DNA of 64,000 nucleotides. Source: Ideonella margarita (lineage in GTDB: Bacteria; Pseudomonadota; Gammaproteobacteria; Burkholderiales; Burkholderiaceae_C). Below, piece by piece: positions 1 through 11,552 of the stretch. Numbering within the stretch: position 1 is the stretch's first letter; every line of letters starts with the position of its first letter. The stretch covers positions 1 through 64,000 of the forward strand of contig NZ_JBBUTI010000006.1 in assembly GCF_038066635.1 (NCBI RefSeq). The letters are read 5' to 3'. Made by a program: the position numbers and the translations under genes. The notes under the pieces are model-generated. The model was not told the DNA's origin, searched no databases, and worked only from the letters and a program-made list of their open reading frames with translations.

Positions 1-203
1 GGGGGCGGCGGCTTGATCTCTTCGATGATCTTCGTCTCGATCGGCGCCTTCACCACCTCGACGATCTTGCGCGCCAGGCCGTTGACCAGCGCCCAGCCCA
101 GCACCACGTGCAGGCCGGCGACGATGATGAGCCCCACGGGGTGTTTTTTGGGAGAACGCTGGAGTTCAGCGTAGGAAAGTGGTCTGGCCTGATCGGTGGT
201 CAT
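1..203 (-). CDS. tonB: Energy transducer TonB, N-terminal part (cut by window edge)
   Basis: This is the N-terminus of a TonB protein, which transmits the proton-motive force through ExbB/ExbD to outer-membrane receptors. The 67 visible residues show a short cytoplasmic head (MTTDQARPLSYAELQRSP), one membrane anchor at about residues 22-40 (GLIIVAGLHVVLGWALV), and then the start of the periplasmic Pro/Lys-Glu-rich linker (IIEEIKPPP). The C-terminal TonB domain lies outside the window. The start is the ATG complementary to 201-203. A TonB-dependent receptor lies 4 kb away, but the two are not in one operon. Family assignment rests on the anchor plus Pro-rich onset, so the call is good but based on a fragment. 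Confidence 0.85.
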   Translation of the reverse strand, partial: MTTDQARPLSYAELQRSPKKHPVGLIIVAGLHVVLGWALVNGLARKIVEVVKAPIETKIIEEIKPPP

Positions 204-359
204 GGTCGCAATGAAACTTCAGGAACAAGAAGAAGGATGAACAGACGTCGTCACCCGATCGCATGGATCGGCATATTCAGGCCGCTACAAACGATTGCAA
301 ACAGGGGAAACCCCCAAATCGCATCCGTAATCACGTCGTAATTACCGTCCAAACATGAC

Positions 360-383
360 AAAGGGCACCCCTCGGTGCCCTTT
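360..383. terminator. Perfect 10-bp hairpin in the tonB/trhA divergent gap
   Basis: A perfect inverted repeat (AAAGGGCACC, loop CCTC, GGTGCCCTTT) lies in the 312-bp gap between divergent tonB and trhA. It has only three Ts on either side, so it is a weak factor-independent terminator at best. Neither flanking gene needs a terminator here. I see no convincing gene or tRNA in the rest of 204-515. The hairpin could end a short unannotated transcript or lie in a 5' leader. Confidence 0.35.
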
Positions 384-515
384 CAGGCGGCAGCATAACG
401 CCCGTAACTTGTTTTCATCAAGCCCACACAGGCCCGCTCGAAGGGGCATCTGTTGGGGAGCGCTCCCTTGAGCAAGGTGCTGCACCACCGGGGTGTTGCG
501 GCGCACAATACCGGC

Positions 516-1163
516 ATGAACGCACGCACCGATCGCCCGCAGACCTTCGGCGAAGAGTTGGCCAACGCCATCAGCCACGGGCTGGGTTGCGTGCTGGCCA
601 TTGCCGCCTTGCCCATCCTGGTGTGGCAGGCCGCCAGCAACGGCACCACTACCAACGTGGTGGCCGCGAGCATCTTCGCGGGCACGATGATCCTGCTGTA
701 CCTGGTTTCCACGCTGTACCACGCGGTGCCGGAAGGCCGCGCCAAGGCCTGGCTGAACCGGCTGGACCATGCCGCCATCTACATCTTCATCGCCGGCAGC
801 TACACGCCGTTTGCGCTGGGCGTGCTGAAGGGCGGCTGGGGCTGGACGCTGTTCATCCTGGTCTGGACCATGGCCGCCGCCGGTGTCACGGTGAAGCTGC
901 TGAACCGCCTCAAGCACCCGTGGGTCTCCACCGGGCTGTACCTGGTGATGGGCTGGGCGGTGGTGCTGGCCGCCGGCCCGCTGCTTGACCGCATGCCCGC
1001 GGCCGGCCTGGCCTGGCTGGTGGCCGGCGGGCTGAGCTACACCCTGGGCGCGCTGGTGTTCCTGATGGACCACAAGGTGCGCTACGCCCACTTCGTCTGG
1101 CACCTGTTCGTGCTGGGTGGCAGCGTCTGCCACTTCTTTGCGGCGCTCTGGTACGCCTGGTAA
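516..1163 (+). CDS. trhA: TrhA/hemolysin III family membrane protein (PAQR superfamily)
   Basis: A 215-residue inner-membrane protein with about seven hydrophobic segments, of the hemolysin III/TrhA branch of the PAQR superfamily. That branch is linked to membrane energy and lipid homeostasis; the name hemolysin is historical. Diagnostic motifs are the N-terminal EELANAISHG, STLYHAV, RLDHAAIYIFIAGSYTP and the C-terminal HFVWHLFVLGGSVCHFFA. These carry the conserved His/Asp/Ser residues expected for the metal site. I chose the ATG at 516 because family members start just before the EEL-N-SHG motif; an in-frame TTG upstream at 453 would add 21 unlike residues. It is divergent from tonB and transcribed alone. 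Confidence 0.9.
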   Translation: MNARTDRPQTFGEELANAISHGLGCVLAIAALPILVWQAASNGTTTNVVAASIFAGTMILLYLVSTLYHAVPEGRAKAWLNRLDHAAIYIFIAGSYTPFALGVLKGGWGWTLFILVWTMAAAGVTVKLLNRLKHPWVSTGLYLVMGWAVVLAAGPLLDRMPAAGLAWLVAGGLSYTLGALVFLMDHKVRYAHFVWHLFVLGGSVCHFFAALWYAW

Positions 1164-1218
1164 GGCGGGGGCAGGTCACGCCCACTGCGGGCCCTCACGG
1201 CTTCGGCAGGCTGCAGAC

Positions 1219-1776
1219 ATGAGCACACTCACCACCACCAGGCTGACGCTGGTGCCCTTCAGGGACGAGCACCTGCCCGGCCTGCACGCCATGAATGCCG
1301 ACCCGGCGGTGATGCGCTACCTTTCCGGCCGCGCCGAGACGCTGGAAGAAACCAGGGCCATGGTCGAGCGCGTCAAGCTGCGCTGGCAGGCTGTCGGTCA
1401 TTCCTGGTGGAGTTTCATCGACACCCACAGCGGTGCCCTCATCGGGGCCGGCGCCATCCAGCATCTGCGCCGCGAAGCGACCGCTGAGCCGGACCTGGGT
1501 TGCCCGCTGGAGATCGGCTGGCGCCTTCGACAAGATCATTGGGGACAAGGCTTGGCCACCGAGGCCGCGCGCGCCATGGCCGCGTTTGCATTCGAGCAGC
1601 TGCGGGCCCCCACCCTGCTGGCGGTCTGCAAACCCGACAACCTCGCTTCGGCAGCCGTGATGCAACGCCTGGGCATGCACAACCTGGGCTTGCAGCGCTG
1701 GTATGGCCAGTCGCTGGCCACCTACCAGCTCAACGCGCCGGCGCGTCAGCCTGCCTGCACCTCGGGCGCGGGCTGA
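1219..1776 (+). CDS. GNAT family N-acetyltransferase (RimJ/RimL type)
   Basis: A 185-residue acetyltransferase of the RimJ/RimL-like GNAT group, which transfers acetyl from acetyl-CoA to an amine on a protein or small molecule; the substrate cannot be read from the sequence. It starts with the family-typical TTTRLTLVPFRDEHL. It contains the strand before the acetyl-CoA loop (EIGWRLRQDHWGQGLATEAA, about residues 97-116) and the late CKPDNLASAAVMQRLGM segment. The ATG at 1219 is used; upstream in-frame codons give non-family sequence. The 3' end overlaps the convergent GGDEF/EAL gene by 31 bp, so the last about ten residues (ARQPACTSGAG) are probably not conserved. Confidence 0.85.
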   Translation: MSTLTTTRLTLVPFRDEHLPGLHAMNADPAVMRYLSGRAETLEETRAMVERVKLRWQAVGHSWWSFIDTHSGALIGAGAIQHLRREATAEPDLGCPLEIGWRLRQDHWGQGLATEAARAMAAFAFEQLRAPTLLAVCKPDNLASAAVMQRLGMHNLGLQRWYGQSLATYQLNAPARQPACTSGAG

Positions 1777-3863
1777 GGCCAGGCGGCAGCCGCCGCTGCG
1801 GCGCCTTCATCACCATGGGCCTGCACCCAGGCCAGCGCCGCCGCTTCCTCCAGCGGTTTGGCGAAGAGGTAACCCTGGCCCAGCAGGCAACCCAGCTCAC
1901 GCAGCACATCGGCTTGCAGAGGGGTTTCGATGCCCTCGGCCACCACGTCCACTTTCAGTGCAACGCCAATGGCCACGATGGCCCGTGCGATGGCCGTGCT
2001 GTGCCCCCCCTGCAGCAAAGGCTGCACAAAGGCCCGGTCGATCTTCAGCGTGGTGATCGGGAAGCTGTCGAGATAGGCCAGCGAGGAGTAGCCCACGCCG
2101 AAGTCGTCGATCGCCAGGCCAAAACCCGCGGCGCGCAATCGGCGCATCCGCGACAGCATCGCTTCCGAGCGATCCACGAGCAGGCTTTCGGTCAGCTCCA
2201 GCTCCACCGCGCCGCAAGGCAGGCCACTGGCGGCCAGCACGGCACACAGGCCATCCAGCGCCGCATCATCCGCCAGCTGCACAGCCGACAGGTTCACGCT
2301 CACCCGCAAGCCGGGCTGCACGGTGCGCCAGCTCGACAACTGCGCGCAGGCCTGACGCAGCACCCACTCGCCGATGGCGATGATCTCGCCCTGCGCCTCA
2401 GCCAGCGGAATGAACTCCACGGGTGACACCACGCCCAGCGTGGGGTGCGTCCAGCGCAGCAGGGCCTCCATGCCCATGCAGCCGCCGCCCACCAGAGTCA
2501 CTTGCGGTTGATACACCACCCGCAACTGGCCCGCGGCCAGCGCCTGGCCCAGCGCCTCGCCAAGCAGCTGCTGCCGGCTGGGTGGTGCCGCGGCGCCATC
2601 GGGCGACCAGACGCGGAAACAATTCTTGCCCTGCTGCTTGGCCCGGTACATGGCGGCATCGGCCCGCTTGAGCAGGGTCTCGCGGTCCTGCGCCTGCGCG
2701 GGGAACAGGCAGACGCCCACACTGGCCGACACCTGCCCGACGCCACCTTCGAGCAGATAGGGCCGCGCCAGCTCATCGACCAGCTTTGTCGTGATGACCT
2801 GCACCTGGTCCTGGCTGCCGGCGTGTTCCAGGATCACGGCAAATTCGTCGCCCCCGAGCCGGCAGATCACGTCCGTACCGCGCAAGGCGCCAGTGAGGCG
2901 GTTGCCGACCTGGCGCAGCAGCTCGTCACCACTGTCGTGGCCCATGGTGTCGTTGATCTGCTTGAAGCCGTCGAGGTCGATGTAGAGCAGCGCGCTGCCC
3001 GCCAGGCCGCGCTGCGTGCGGGCCAGCGCCAGGTCGATGCGCTCCATGAAATGGTGGCGGTTGTTCAGGCCGGTGACGTTGTCCAGGTAGGCCAGGTCAT
3101 TGAGTCGCAACTCGGCCTGGCGGCGCTGGGCCAGCTCGTCGGTCAGGCGCTCGTCACGTTGCTGCAGCTGCTCCAGCATGCCGTTGAAAGCGGCAGACAA
3201 GGCCTGCACCTCGGCGCTGCCACCGGCCACGCTGCGGCGCGAAAAGTCTTCGGTCTCGCGCACATGGCGGGTGATGTCGACCAGCTCATCCAGCGGCCCG
3301 GCCAGGCGTGAGGCCACCCGCCGCCACAGCGGCACCGACAACGCAAACGCCAGCGCCGCCGCCAGGCCGCAGAACGCCAGCGTGCCGAGCATCGCGCGGT
3401 AGGCACCGCGCAGGCTGGCCTCCATGGCCAGCAGGCCCACGCGCTCGCCGTGACGCATCACCGGGTGATAGATGGCGACGCCGCACCAGCTCACCACCAT
3501 GCTGCGCTCCACCGGCTTGAGCTCATGGCAGGTGGTATCGGCCGATTCCTGGGTGTAGTGCGCCAGCGCACTGCCGTCGGGCAGGAAGAGCGTGGCCTGC
3601 ATGATGTCGGGCGAGGCGCGCAGCGGCGCCAGGATGTCGGCGGCGTCACGCTCGTTGCCGAACATCAGCGGCGCCTCGCTGCCGCTGGCGATCATGCCGG
3701 CCAGCGAGGTCAGACCGGCCTCCACATCGGTGCGCCGGTTGTTCACCTCGTGCAGCACCATCAGCAGCGCGAACAGGCCCAGCAGCAGCCCGGTCAAGCC
3801 CAGGCCGAGGCGGGTGATCTGCTGGTCGATCGGCGCCCTCTGGCGAACCTCGTCGGCGGACAT
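1746..3863 (-). CDS. Membrane GGDEF/EAL cyclic-di-GMP enzyme, YfiN-like sensor
   Basis: A 705-residue inner-membrane protein that probably makes and/or degrades c-di-GMP. TM1 lies at about 19-39, a periplasmic sensor at about 40-155, TM2 at about 157-180, a HAMP linker at about 180-235, GGDEF at about 258-420 and EAL at about 440-690. The GGDEF signature is intact (GGDEF at 337-341). RGTD at 328-331, five residues upstream, fits the inhibitory I-site. The EAL domain keeps EALLRW (E466), VNLSA (N524), DDFG (586-589) and LKIDR (K607), so both activities look possible. The start codon overlaps the stop of the YfiR-like gene by 1 bp (TGATG). In Pseudomonas and E. coli, YfiR binds and represses the periplasmic domain of the YfiN cyclase. 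The same relation is inferred here. Confidence 0.92.
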   Translation of the reverse strand: MSADEVRQRAPIDQQITRLGLGLTGLLLGLFALLMVLHEVNNRRTDVEAGLTSLAGMIASGSEAPLMFGNERDAADILAPLRASPDIMQATLFLPDGSALAHYTQESADTTCHELKPVERSMVVSWCGVAIYHPVMRHGERVGLLAMEASLRGAYRAMLGTLAFCGLAAALAFALSVPLWRRVASRLAGPLDELVDITRHVRETEDFSRRSVAGGSAEVQALSAAFNGMLEQLQQRDERLTDELAQRRQAELRLNDLAYLDNVTGLNNRHHFMERIDLALARTQRGLAGSALLYIDLDGFKQINDTMGHDSGDELLRQVGNRLTGALRGTDVICRLGGDEFAVILEHAGSQDQVQVITTKLVDELARPYLLEGGVGQVSASVGVCLFPAQAQDRETLLKRADAAMYRAKQQGKNCFRVWSPDGAAAPPSRQQLLGEALGQALAAGQLRVVYQPQVTLVGGGCMGMEALLRWTHPTLGVVSPVEFIPLAEAQGEIIAIGEWVLRQACAQLSSWRTVQPGLRVSVNLSAVQLADDAALDGLCAVLAASGLPCGAVELELTESLLVDRSEAMLSRMRRLRAAGFGLAIDDFGVGYSSLAYLDSFPITTLKIDRAFVQPLLQGGHSTAIARAIVAIGVALKVDVVAEGIETPLQADVLRELGCLLGQGYLFAKPLEEAAALAWVQAHGDEGAAAAAAAWPQPAPEVQAG

Positions 3864-4438
3864 CAGCGCGCCCCACCTGCCACGTAGTTGGCCATCTTCA
3901 GCAAGCGCGACGAGAGTGCGATGTTGGCCTTGCGGGCCGCCACCAGGTTCACCTCGAAGCCGAGCTTGAGGTCGCGCTTCTGGATCTCGATGATCACGCC
4001 ACGCTCGGCCAGGCCGTCACTGTCGGTGACGGTGAGGATGGGCGCGCCGGCCAGCTTGGGCAGCAGCTCTTCGGCCAGCTGCCGCTGGCTGTCATCCACG
4101 TACAGCGCATGGCAGCCTTGCAGGCTGTCGCGCAGGGCCACGTGCTTCACTTTCACATGCACACCGTTCTGCACATTCTTGCCTTCGAGACGGGCGAGGT
4201 GTTCATCGAGGTTGGTTCGTCCCAGCACGCACAGCAGGAAGGGCTCATCGGGCGGCACCGGCCACTGCGCAAACTGGATGAAGTTGTAGAGGAAAGCCGC
4301 CTTCACGGCCCGCTCATCCGCCTGGGCCAAGGCCGGGCCGGCTGGCAGCAGGCAGCACAACGCGAGCAAGGCCTGCGGCAACAGCGCCTGCCAGCGCACA
4401 GGCCACAGCGCCTGCTTGAACAGAGCGGCGCGGCTCAT
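3863..4438 (-). CDS. YfiR-like periplasmic protein (DUF4154)
   Basis: A 191-residue exported protein of the YfiR/DUF4154 family. A signal peptide ends around ALAQA (residues 35-39). The mature protein starts with the family hallmark VKAAFLYNFIQFAQWP and contains CHALYVDDSQ, GAPILTVTDSDG and the C-terminal NLVAARKANIALSSRLLKMA. YfiR proteins hold a membrane diguanylate cyclase inactive in the periplasm until released by redox or envelope signals. It is coupled by an ATGA overlap to the TonB-dependent receptor upstream and a 1-bp overlap to the GGDEF/EAL gene downstream. No YfiB-like OmpA lipoprotein is adjacent; the receptor occupies that position. Confidence 0.88.
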   Translation of the reverse strand: MSRAALFKQALWPVRWQALLPQALLALCCLLPAGPALAQADERAVKAAFLYNFIQFAQWPVPPDEPFLLCVLGRTNLDEHLARLEGKNVQNGVHVKVKHVALRDSLQGCHALYVDDSQRQLAEELLPKLAGAPILTVTDSDGLAERGVIIEIQKRDLKLGFEVNLVAARKANIALSSRLLKMANYVAGGAR

Positions 4439-6321
4439 CGGAAGTTCCCTCCGAGCTCGACGAAGCCGCTGCGGCTGCGGCGGGCATCCGCTGAGCCATC
4501 CTCGAAGTAGCCGTCCTGCTGGTGCTGGCGGTTGTTGCCGACATTGCGCACGCCCACCCGCAGGTCCAGCCCGGCCAGCCAGCGCGTGGCCATCAACGTC
4601 ACGTCCAGGCGCGTCTCGGACGGCGCACGGAAGCCAGGTTCCAGATCCATCGCCCCGATGCGGCGCAGGCTGGCACTCAGGCGCCAGCGCTCGCTGCCCA
4701 GCGGCGCTGACACCTGCAGATTGGCCAGGTGCCGCGGTGAATAGGGGAACGTCCGGCCCAGGTTGTCACTGAGCTGCTGCCAGGCCTGGCTGCCGCGCAC
4801 GCGCCAGCCATCAGCCTGCCATTCGCCTTCCAGCTCCAGGCCCCGTCCCCGGAAGCGCTGGGTGTCCGGATCGACCCAGATCAGGTCGGTCATGCGGTAG
4901 TGGTAGGCCGTGGCCTGCCAGCGGGTGGTGTTGCGTCGATATTCAGCGCCCAGCTCGCGGCTGTGCACCCGCTCGCTCTTCGTTTGGCCCAGCTGGCCGA
5001 AGCCGTCTTCGGCCGCCGAGGCGAACCGGTGCGACATGCCCTGCGACCACTTCACGGCCCAGCCCTGCGCGGGTGTCCAGACCACCGCATTGCGCGGGCT
5101 GCTGACCCAGCCGGCGTTCGGCCGATGATCCAGGCGCAGCCCCAGCGTCACATGCAGATCGTCACGCAGACGGATGCGGTCTTCGGCCGACACGCCGCCC
5201 GACTCGCGCTGGGTACCCAGTTGCGCACTGCCCGCAAAACTGCTGTCGTAGCTCGTCGACAGCAGCGGGTCCTGCCGCCAGCGCAGGCCAAGCACCAGCT
5301 CATGGCCGTCCAGCGCGCCATAACTGGCCTGGCCATCGAGGCCCCACCACGTGCCCTTGACGCGGCCCCGCTCGAAGTCCTCGCCGTAGATCGTGTCGAC
5401 CCAGTAGCGGTGCACGCCGCCCTGCATCTTCAGCGTCGTGCGCCAGCCGGCGTCCCAGCTCGCGTCATGGCCCACGGACCAGAAGCCGCTGCCGTCGATC
5501 CAGGACTGGCTCACGCCGCCGCCGTAGTCGTGTGCCACGCTGCGGGCCATGCCCAGCGTCTGTGCGCTCCAGCCTTGCCACTGGCCCTTGAGCAGCCATT
5601 GCCAGGCGCGGCCCACGCCGGGCACGGGCCAGTCGCCCAGGTCCACGCTGGGCGTTCCGTCATTGCGGTGCACGGTGACTGACGCGAGCCACTCCGCACC
5701 GTTGTCCAGGCGCTCGCCGCCCGTCACGCGCCACTGGTGGCCACGGTTCGAGGCCTTCGCCACGGTGGTCTCCCAGCCGTTCACGTCCCGGCCGCGGCGG
5801 GTCAGCACATTCACCACGCCCAGGAACGCGTTGTTGCCATACATGGCCGAGCCACCGCCGGGCGCGTATTCGATGCGCTCGATCAGGGCCACATCCACCA
5901 TGCTGTCGTGGCCGAGGAAGAGCTGGTCGTAGAGGTTGTCGACCGCCGGAATGCCGTCGACCAGCAGCAGCACGCGGCCGGCCAGGTTGCGCGGGCCGCC
6001 AAAACCGCGCGCGGTCAGGTAGGTGTACTGACCGTCACTGGTCATGTTCAGGCCGCGCATCTGCTCCAGGCATTCGCCCAGCGTGCGCAGGCCCAGCGCC
6101 TGGATGTCCCGGGAGGTCAATACCGAGACGGCCGATGCGGCGTCGGTGATCTGGCGGGCGAACCGCGCCGCGCTGACGACCTCGGTGGCCATCAGGTTTT
6201 CCAGCGACAAGGCCGACAGGTCGTCGTCCGCGGCGGTGGCGGACAGCGGAAAGGCAGCCGCCAGCGCGCCGGCGATGCAGCACATCCAACGCAGCAGTGA
6301 GGGGCAACGGTTCCCGGGCAT
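4435..6321 (-). CDS. TonB-dependent receptor (plug and beta-barrel)
   Basis: An outer-membrane TonB-dependent receptor of 628 residues from the ATG at 6321; an in-frame GTG at 6345 would add eight. A signal peptide ends near SATAA. It is followed by a TonB-box-like stretch (LMATEVVSAAR), the plug domain with YTYLTARGFGG, LLLVDGIP and ERIEYAPGGGSAMYGNNAFLGVVNV, and then a barrel of alternating strands. At about 630 residues it is a small receptor. The last residues are GGNFR, so the usual terminal aromatic is followed by one Arg. The substrate is unknown. As first gene of an operon with YfiR-like and GGDEF/EAL genes it may act as the input of a c-di-GMP circuit, with or without transport. Confidence 0.9.
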   Translation of the reverse strand: MPGNRCPSLLRWMCCIAGALAAAFPLSATAADDDLSALSLENLMATEVVSAARFARQITDAASAVSVLTSRDIQALGLRTLGECLEQMRGLNMTSDGQYTYLTARGFGGPRNLAGRVLLLVDGIPAVDNLYDQLFLGHDSMVDVALIERIEYAPGGGSAMYGNNAFLGVVNVLTRRGRDVNGWETTVAKASNRGHQWRVTGGERLDNGAEWLASVTVHRNDGTPSVDLGDWPVPGVGRAWQWLLKGQWQGWSAQTLGMARSVAHDYGGGVSQSWIDGSGFWSVGHDASWDAGWRTTLKMQGGVHRYWVDTIYGEDFERGRVKGTWWGLDGQASYGALDGHELVLGLRWRQDPLLSTSYDSSFAGSAQLGTQRESGGVSAEDRIRLRDDLHVTLGLRLDHRPNAGWVSSPRNAVVWTPAQGWAVKWSQGMSHRFASAAEDGFGQLGQTKSERVHSRELGAEYRRNTTRWQATAYHYRMTDLIWVDPDTQRFRGRGLELEGEWQADGWRVRGSQAWQQLSDNLGRTFPYSPRHLANLQVSAPLGSERWRLSASLRRIGAMDLEPGFRAPSETRLDVTLMATRWLAGLDLRVGVRNVGNNRQHQQDGYFEDGSADARRSRSGFVELGGNFR

Positions 6322-6405
6322 GAAGGCAGACCAGCAGAGTTTCACGACGCGAATTGCGCCATCTCCCTTATCGGCAGGTCGGGCTGCAAATGAACCGGGC
6401 CCATG

Positions 6406-6440
6406 AAAAAGGCCACCGCCGGCGTGAACCGGGGGTGGCC
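6406..6440 (-). terminator. Rho-independent terminator of the glp operon
   Basis: Read on the minus strand, the stem GGCCACC(C) / GGTGGCC is followed directly by five Ts, 64 bp after the glpV stop codon. This is a convincing intrinsic terminator for the glpD-STPQUV transcript. Confidence 0.75.
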
Positions 6441-6503
6441 TGTGGTGACATTTTCAACACACCGGGGCGATGGGCCCCAGCGGTCAAAGGTCAGCGTGGA
6501 AGG

Positions 6504-8237
<1,734 letters not shown>

Positions 8238-8269
8238 GGTTTGTCTCCTCGATTCAGTCGTCAATTGCT

Positions 8270-8312
8270 GCTGCCCCGATCTGCGGTCGGGTCACCACGG
8301 CCCCGGGGCAGC
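8270..8312 (-). repeat. Inverted repeat in the glpU-glpV gap
   Basis: Perfect 9-bp arms (GCTGCCCCG at 8270-8278, CGGGGCAGC at 8304-8312) enclose about 25 bases in the 104-bp gap before the binding-protein gene. It would form a hairpin in the operon mRNA. Hairpins in this position often stabilise or separate the message for an abundant binding protein; that role is inferred. Confidence 0.45.
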
Positions 8313-8341
8313 GCCGGGCCGGATTCCCTTTTGAATTGCTC

Positions 8342-8650
8342 TCAGCCCTTGCGCATCACCCAGCCCAGGCAGGCCATCGACAGCACGAAGCTGATCCAGA
8401 TGCTGGGCTCTTCGCTCAGCGACATCCACTCGGCCAGCTTGCCCGCCAGGCCCGCAAAGGCCAGGTTGATGTAGGCCGCGCTCAGCAGCCCGATGAACAG
8501 CCGATCACCCCGGGTGGTGGCCATGGGCAGGAAGCCCTTGCGCATCACCGTGGGCGAGCGAATCTCCCAGATCGTCATGCCGATCAGCATCAGCACGATG
8601 CAGGTGAAAAACACCGCCACCGGCGTCGTCCAAACCATCCAATCAAACAT
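8342..8650 (-). CDS. glpU: GlpU small membrane protein (DUF2160) of the glycerol transporter operon
   Basis: A 102-residue protein with three hydrophobic segments (WTTPVAVFFTCIVLMLIGM, GLLSAAYINLAFAGL, ISFVLSMACLGW) and a conserved start MFDWMVWTTP. It matches DUF2160/GlpU, a protein of unknown function always found in the glycerol ABC operon. The start at 8650 follows AGGAG; a longer frame to 8698 adds sequence unlike the family. It probably works with the permeases in the membrane, but no mechanism is known. Confidence 0.85.
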   Translation of the reverse strand: MFDWMVWTTPVAVFFTCIVLMLIGMTIWEIRSPTVMRKGFLPMATTRGDRLFIGLLSAAYINLAFAGLAGKLAEWMSLSEEPSIWISFVLSMACLGWVMRKG

Positions 8651-8702
8651 CTTCCATCTCCTGAGCACTCGAACCCGAGCACTGTAAAAACCCGTCAAGC
8701 TG

Positions 8703-8773
8703 CCGCCGCGGAACCGGCTTTGCCGGGCCGCTGGTGGCGCCCCCTGGGGGGTGACGCCGAAGGCGGCGCGGGG
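8703..8773. repeat. REP-like triple-hairpin intergenic element inside the glp operon
   Basis: Between glpQ and glpU lies a run of adjacent short hairpins: CCGGC-TTT-GCCGG (8714-8726), a CCCCC/GGGGGG stem (about 8740-8751) and CGCC-GAA-GGCG (8755-8765), with GC-rich flanks. The modular palindromes resemble dispersed extragenic palindromic elements common in Burkholderiales genomes; that resemblance is from memory. No second copy was seen in this window. Confidence 0.5.
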
Positions 8774-8776
8774 GGG

Positions 8777-9587
8777 TCAAACTCTCCCCATCGCGAAACC
8801 CTTGGCGATGTAGTGGCGCACGAACCAGATCACGATGGCGCCGGGCACGATGGTCAGCACACCGGCCGCGGCCAGCGTCGCCCAGTCCATGCCGGAGGCG
8901 CTCACCGTGCGCGTCATCGTCGCCACGATCGGCTTGGCGTTCACGCTCGTCAGGGTGCGGGCCAGCAGCAGCTCCACCCAGCTGAACATGAAGCAGAAGA
9001 ACGCCGCCACACCCACGCCAGCCTTGATCAGCGGCAGGAAGATCGTGACGAAGAAACGCGGGAAGGAATAGCCGTCGATGTAGGCGGTTTCATCAATCTC
9101 GCGCGGGATGCCCGACATGAAACCTTCCAGGATCCACACCGCCAGCGGCACGTTGAACAGCAGGTGGGCCAGCGCCACCGCGATGTGCGTGTCCATCAGC
9201 CCCACCGTGGTGTAGAGCTGGAAGAACGGCAGCAGAAACACGGCCGGCGGCGTCATCCGGTTGGTCAGCAGCCAGAAGAACACATGCTTGTCGCCGAGGA
9301 AGCTGTAGCGGCTGAAGGCATAGGCCGCGGGCAGCGCCACGGTGATCGAGATCACCGAGTTGATGGCCACATAGATCAGGCTGTTGATGTAGCCCGAGTA
9401 CCAGCTTTCGTCGGTGAAGATCGTGGCGTAGTTGGCCCAGGTGAAGTGCTGGGGCCAGAGGCTGAACGACGACAGGATCTCCTCGTTCGTCTTGAAGCTC
9501 ATGTTGAGCATCCAGTAGATCGGCAGCAGCGCGAAGACGATGTAGAGAACGAGGAAGATCGTGCGCTTCTGGAAACGCGGGCTCATG

Positions 9588-9595
<8 letters not shown>
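8777..9595 (-). CDS. glpQ: Glycerol ABC transporter permease GlpQ
   Basis: A 272-residue inner-membrane permease of the MalG type with about six membrane segments. The cytoplasmic EAA loop, which docks to the ATPase, is visible as EIDETAYIDGYSFPRFFVTIFLPLIKAG (about residues 166-193). It pairs with GlpP to form the channel of the glycerol importer. Its start overlaps the end of glpP by 8 bp, which points to translational coupling. A 126-bp gap containing a hairpin-rich element separates it from glpU. Confidence 0.9.
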
Positions 9596-11551
<1,956 letters not shown>

Positions 11552-11552
11552 C

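Noticed and set aside
260..320. Possible Fur box upstream of tonB.
   Set aside because: The AT-rich stretch does not show the GATAAT hexamer array or a convincing inverted repeat.
342..1133. Long antisense frame opposite trhA, and similar long frames opposite most genes.
   Set aside because: High-GC coding regions give long open frames in the opposite strand; these have Arg/Gly/His-rich composition and no domains.
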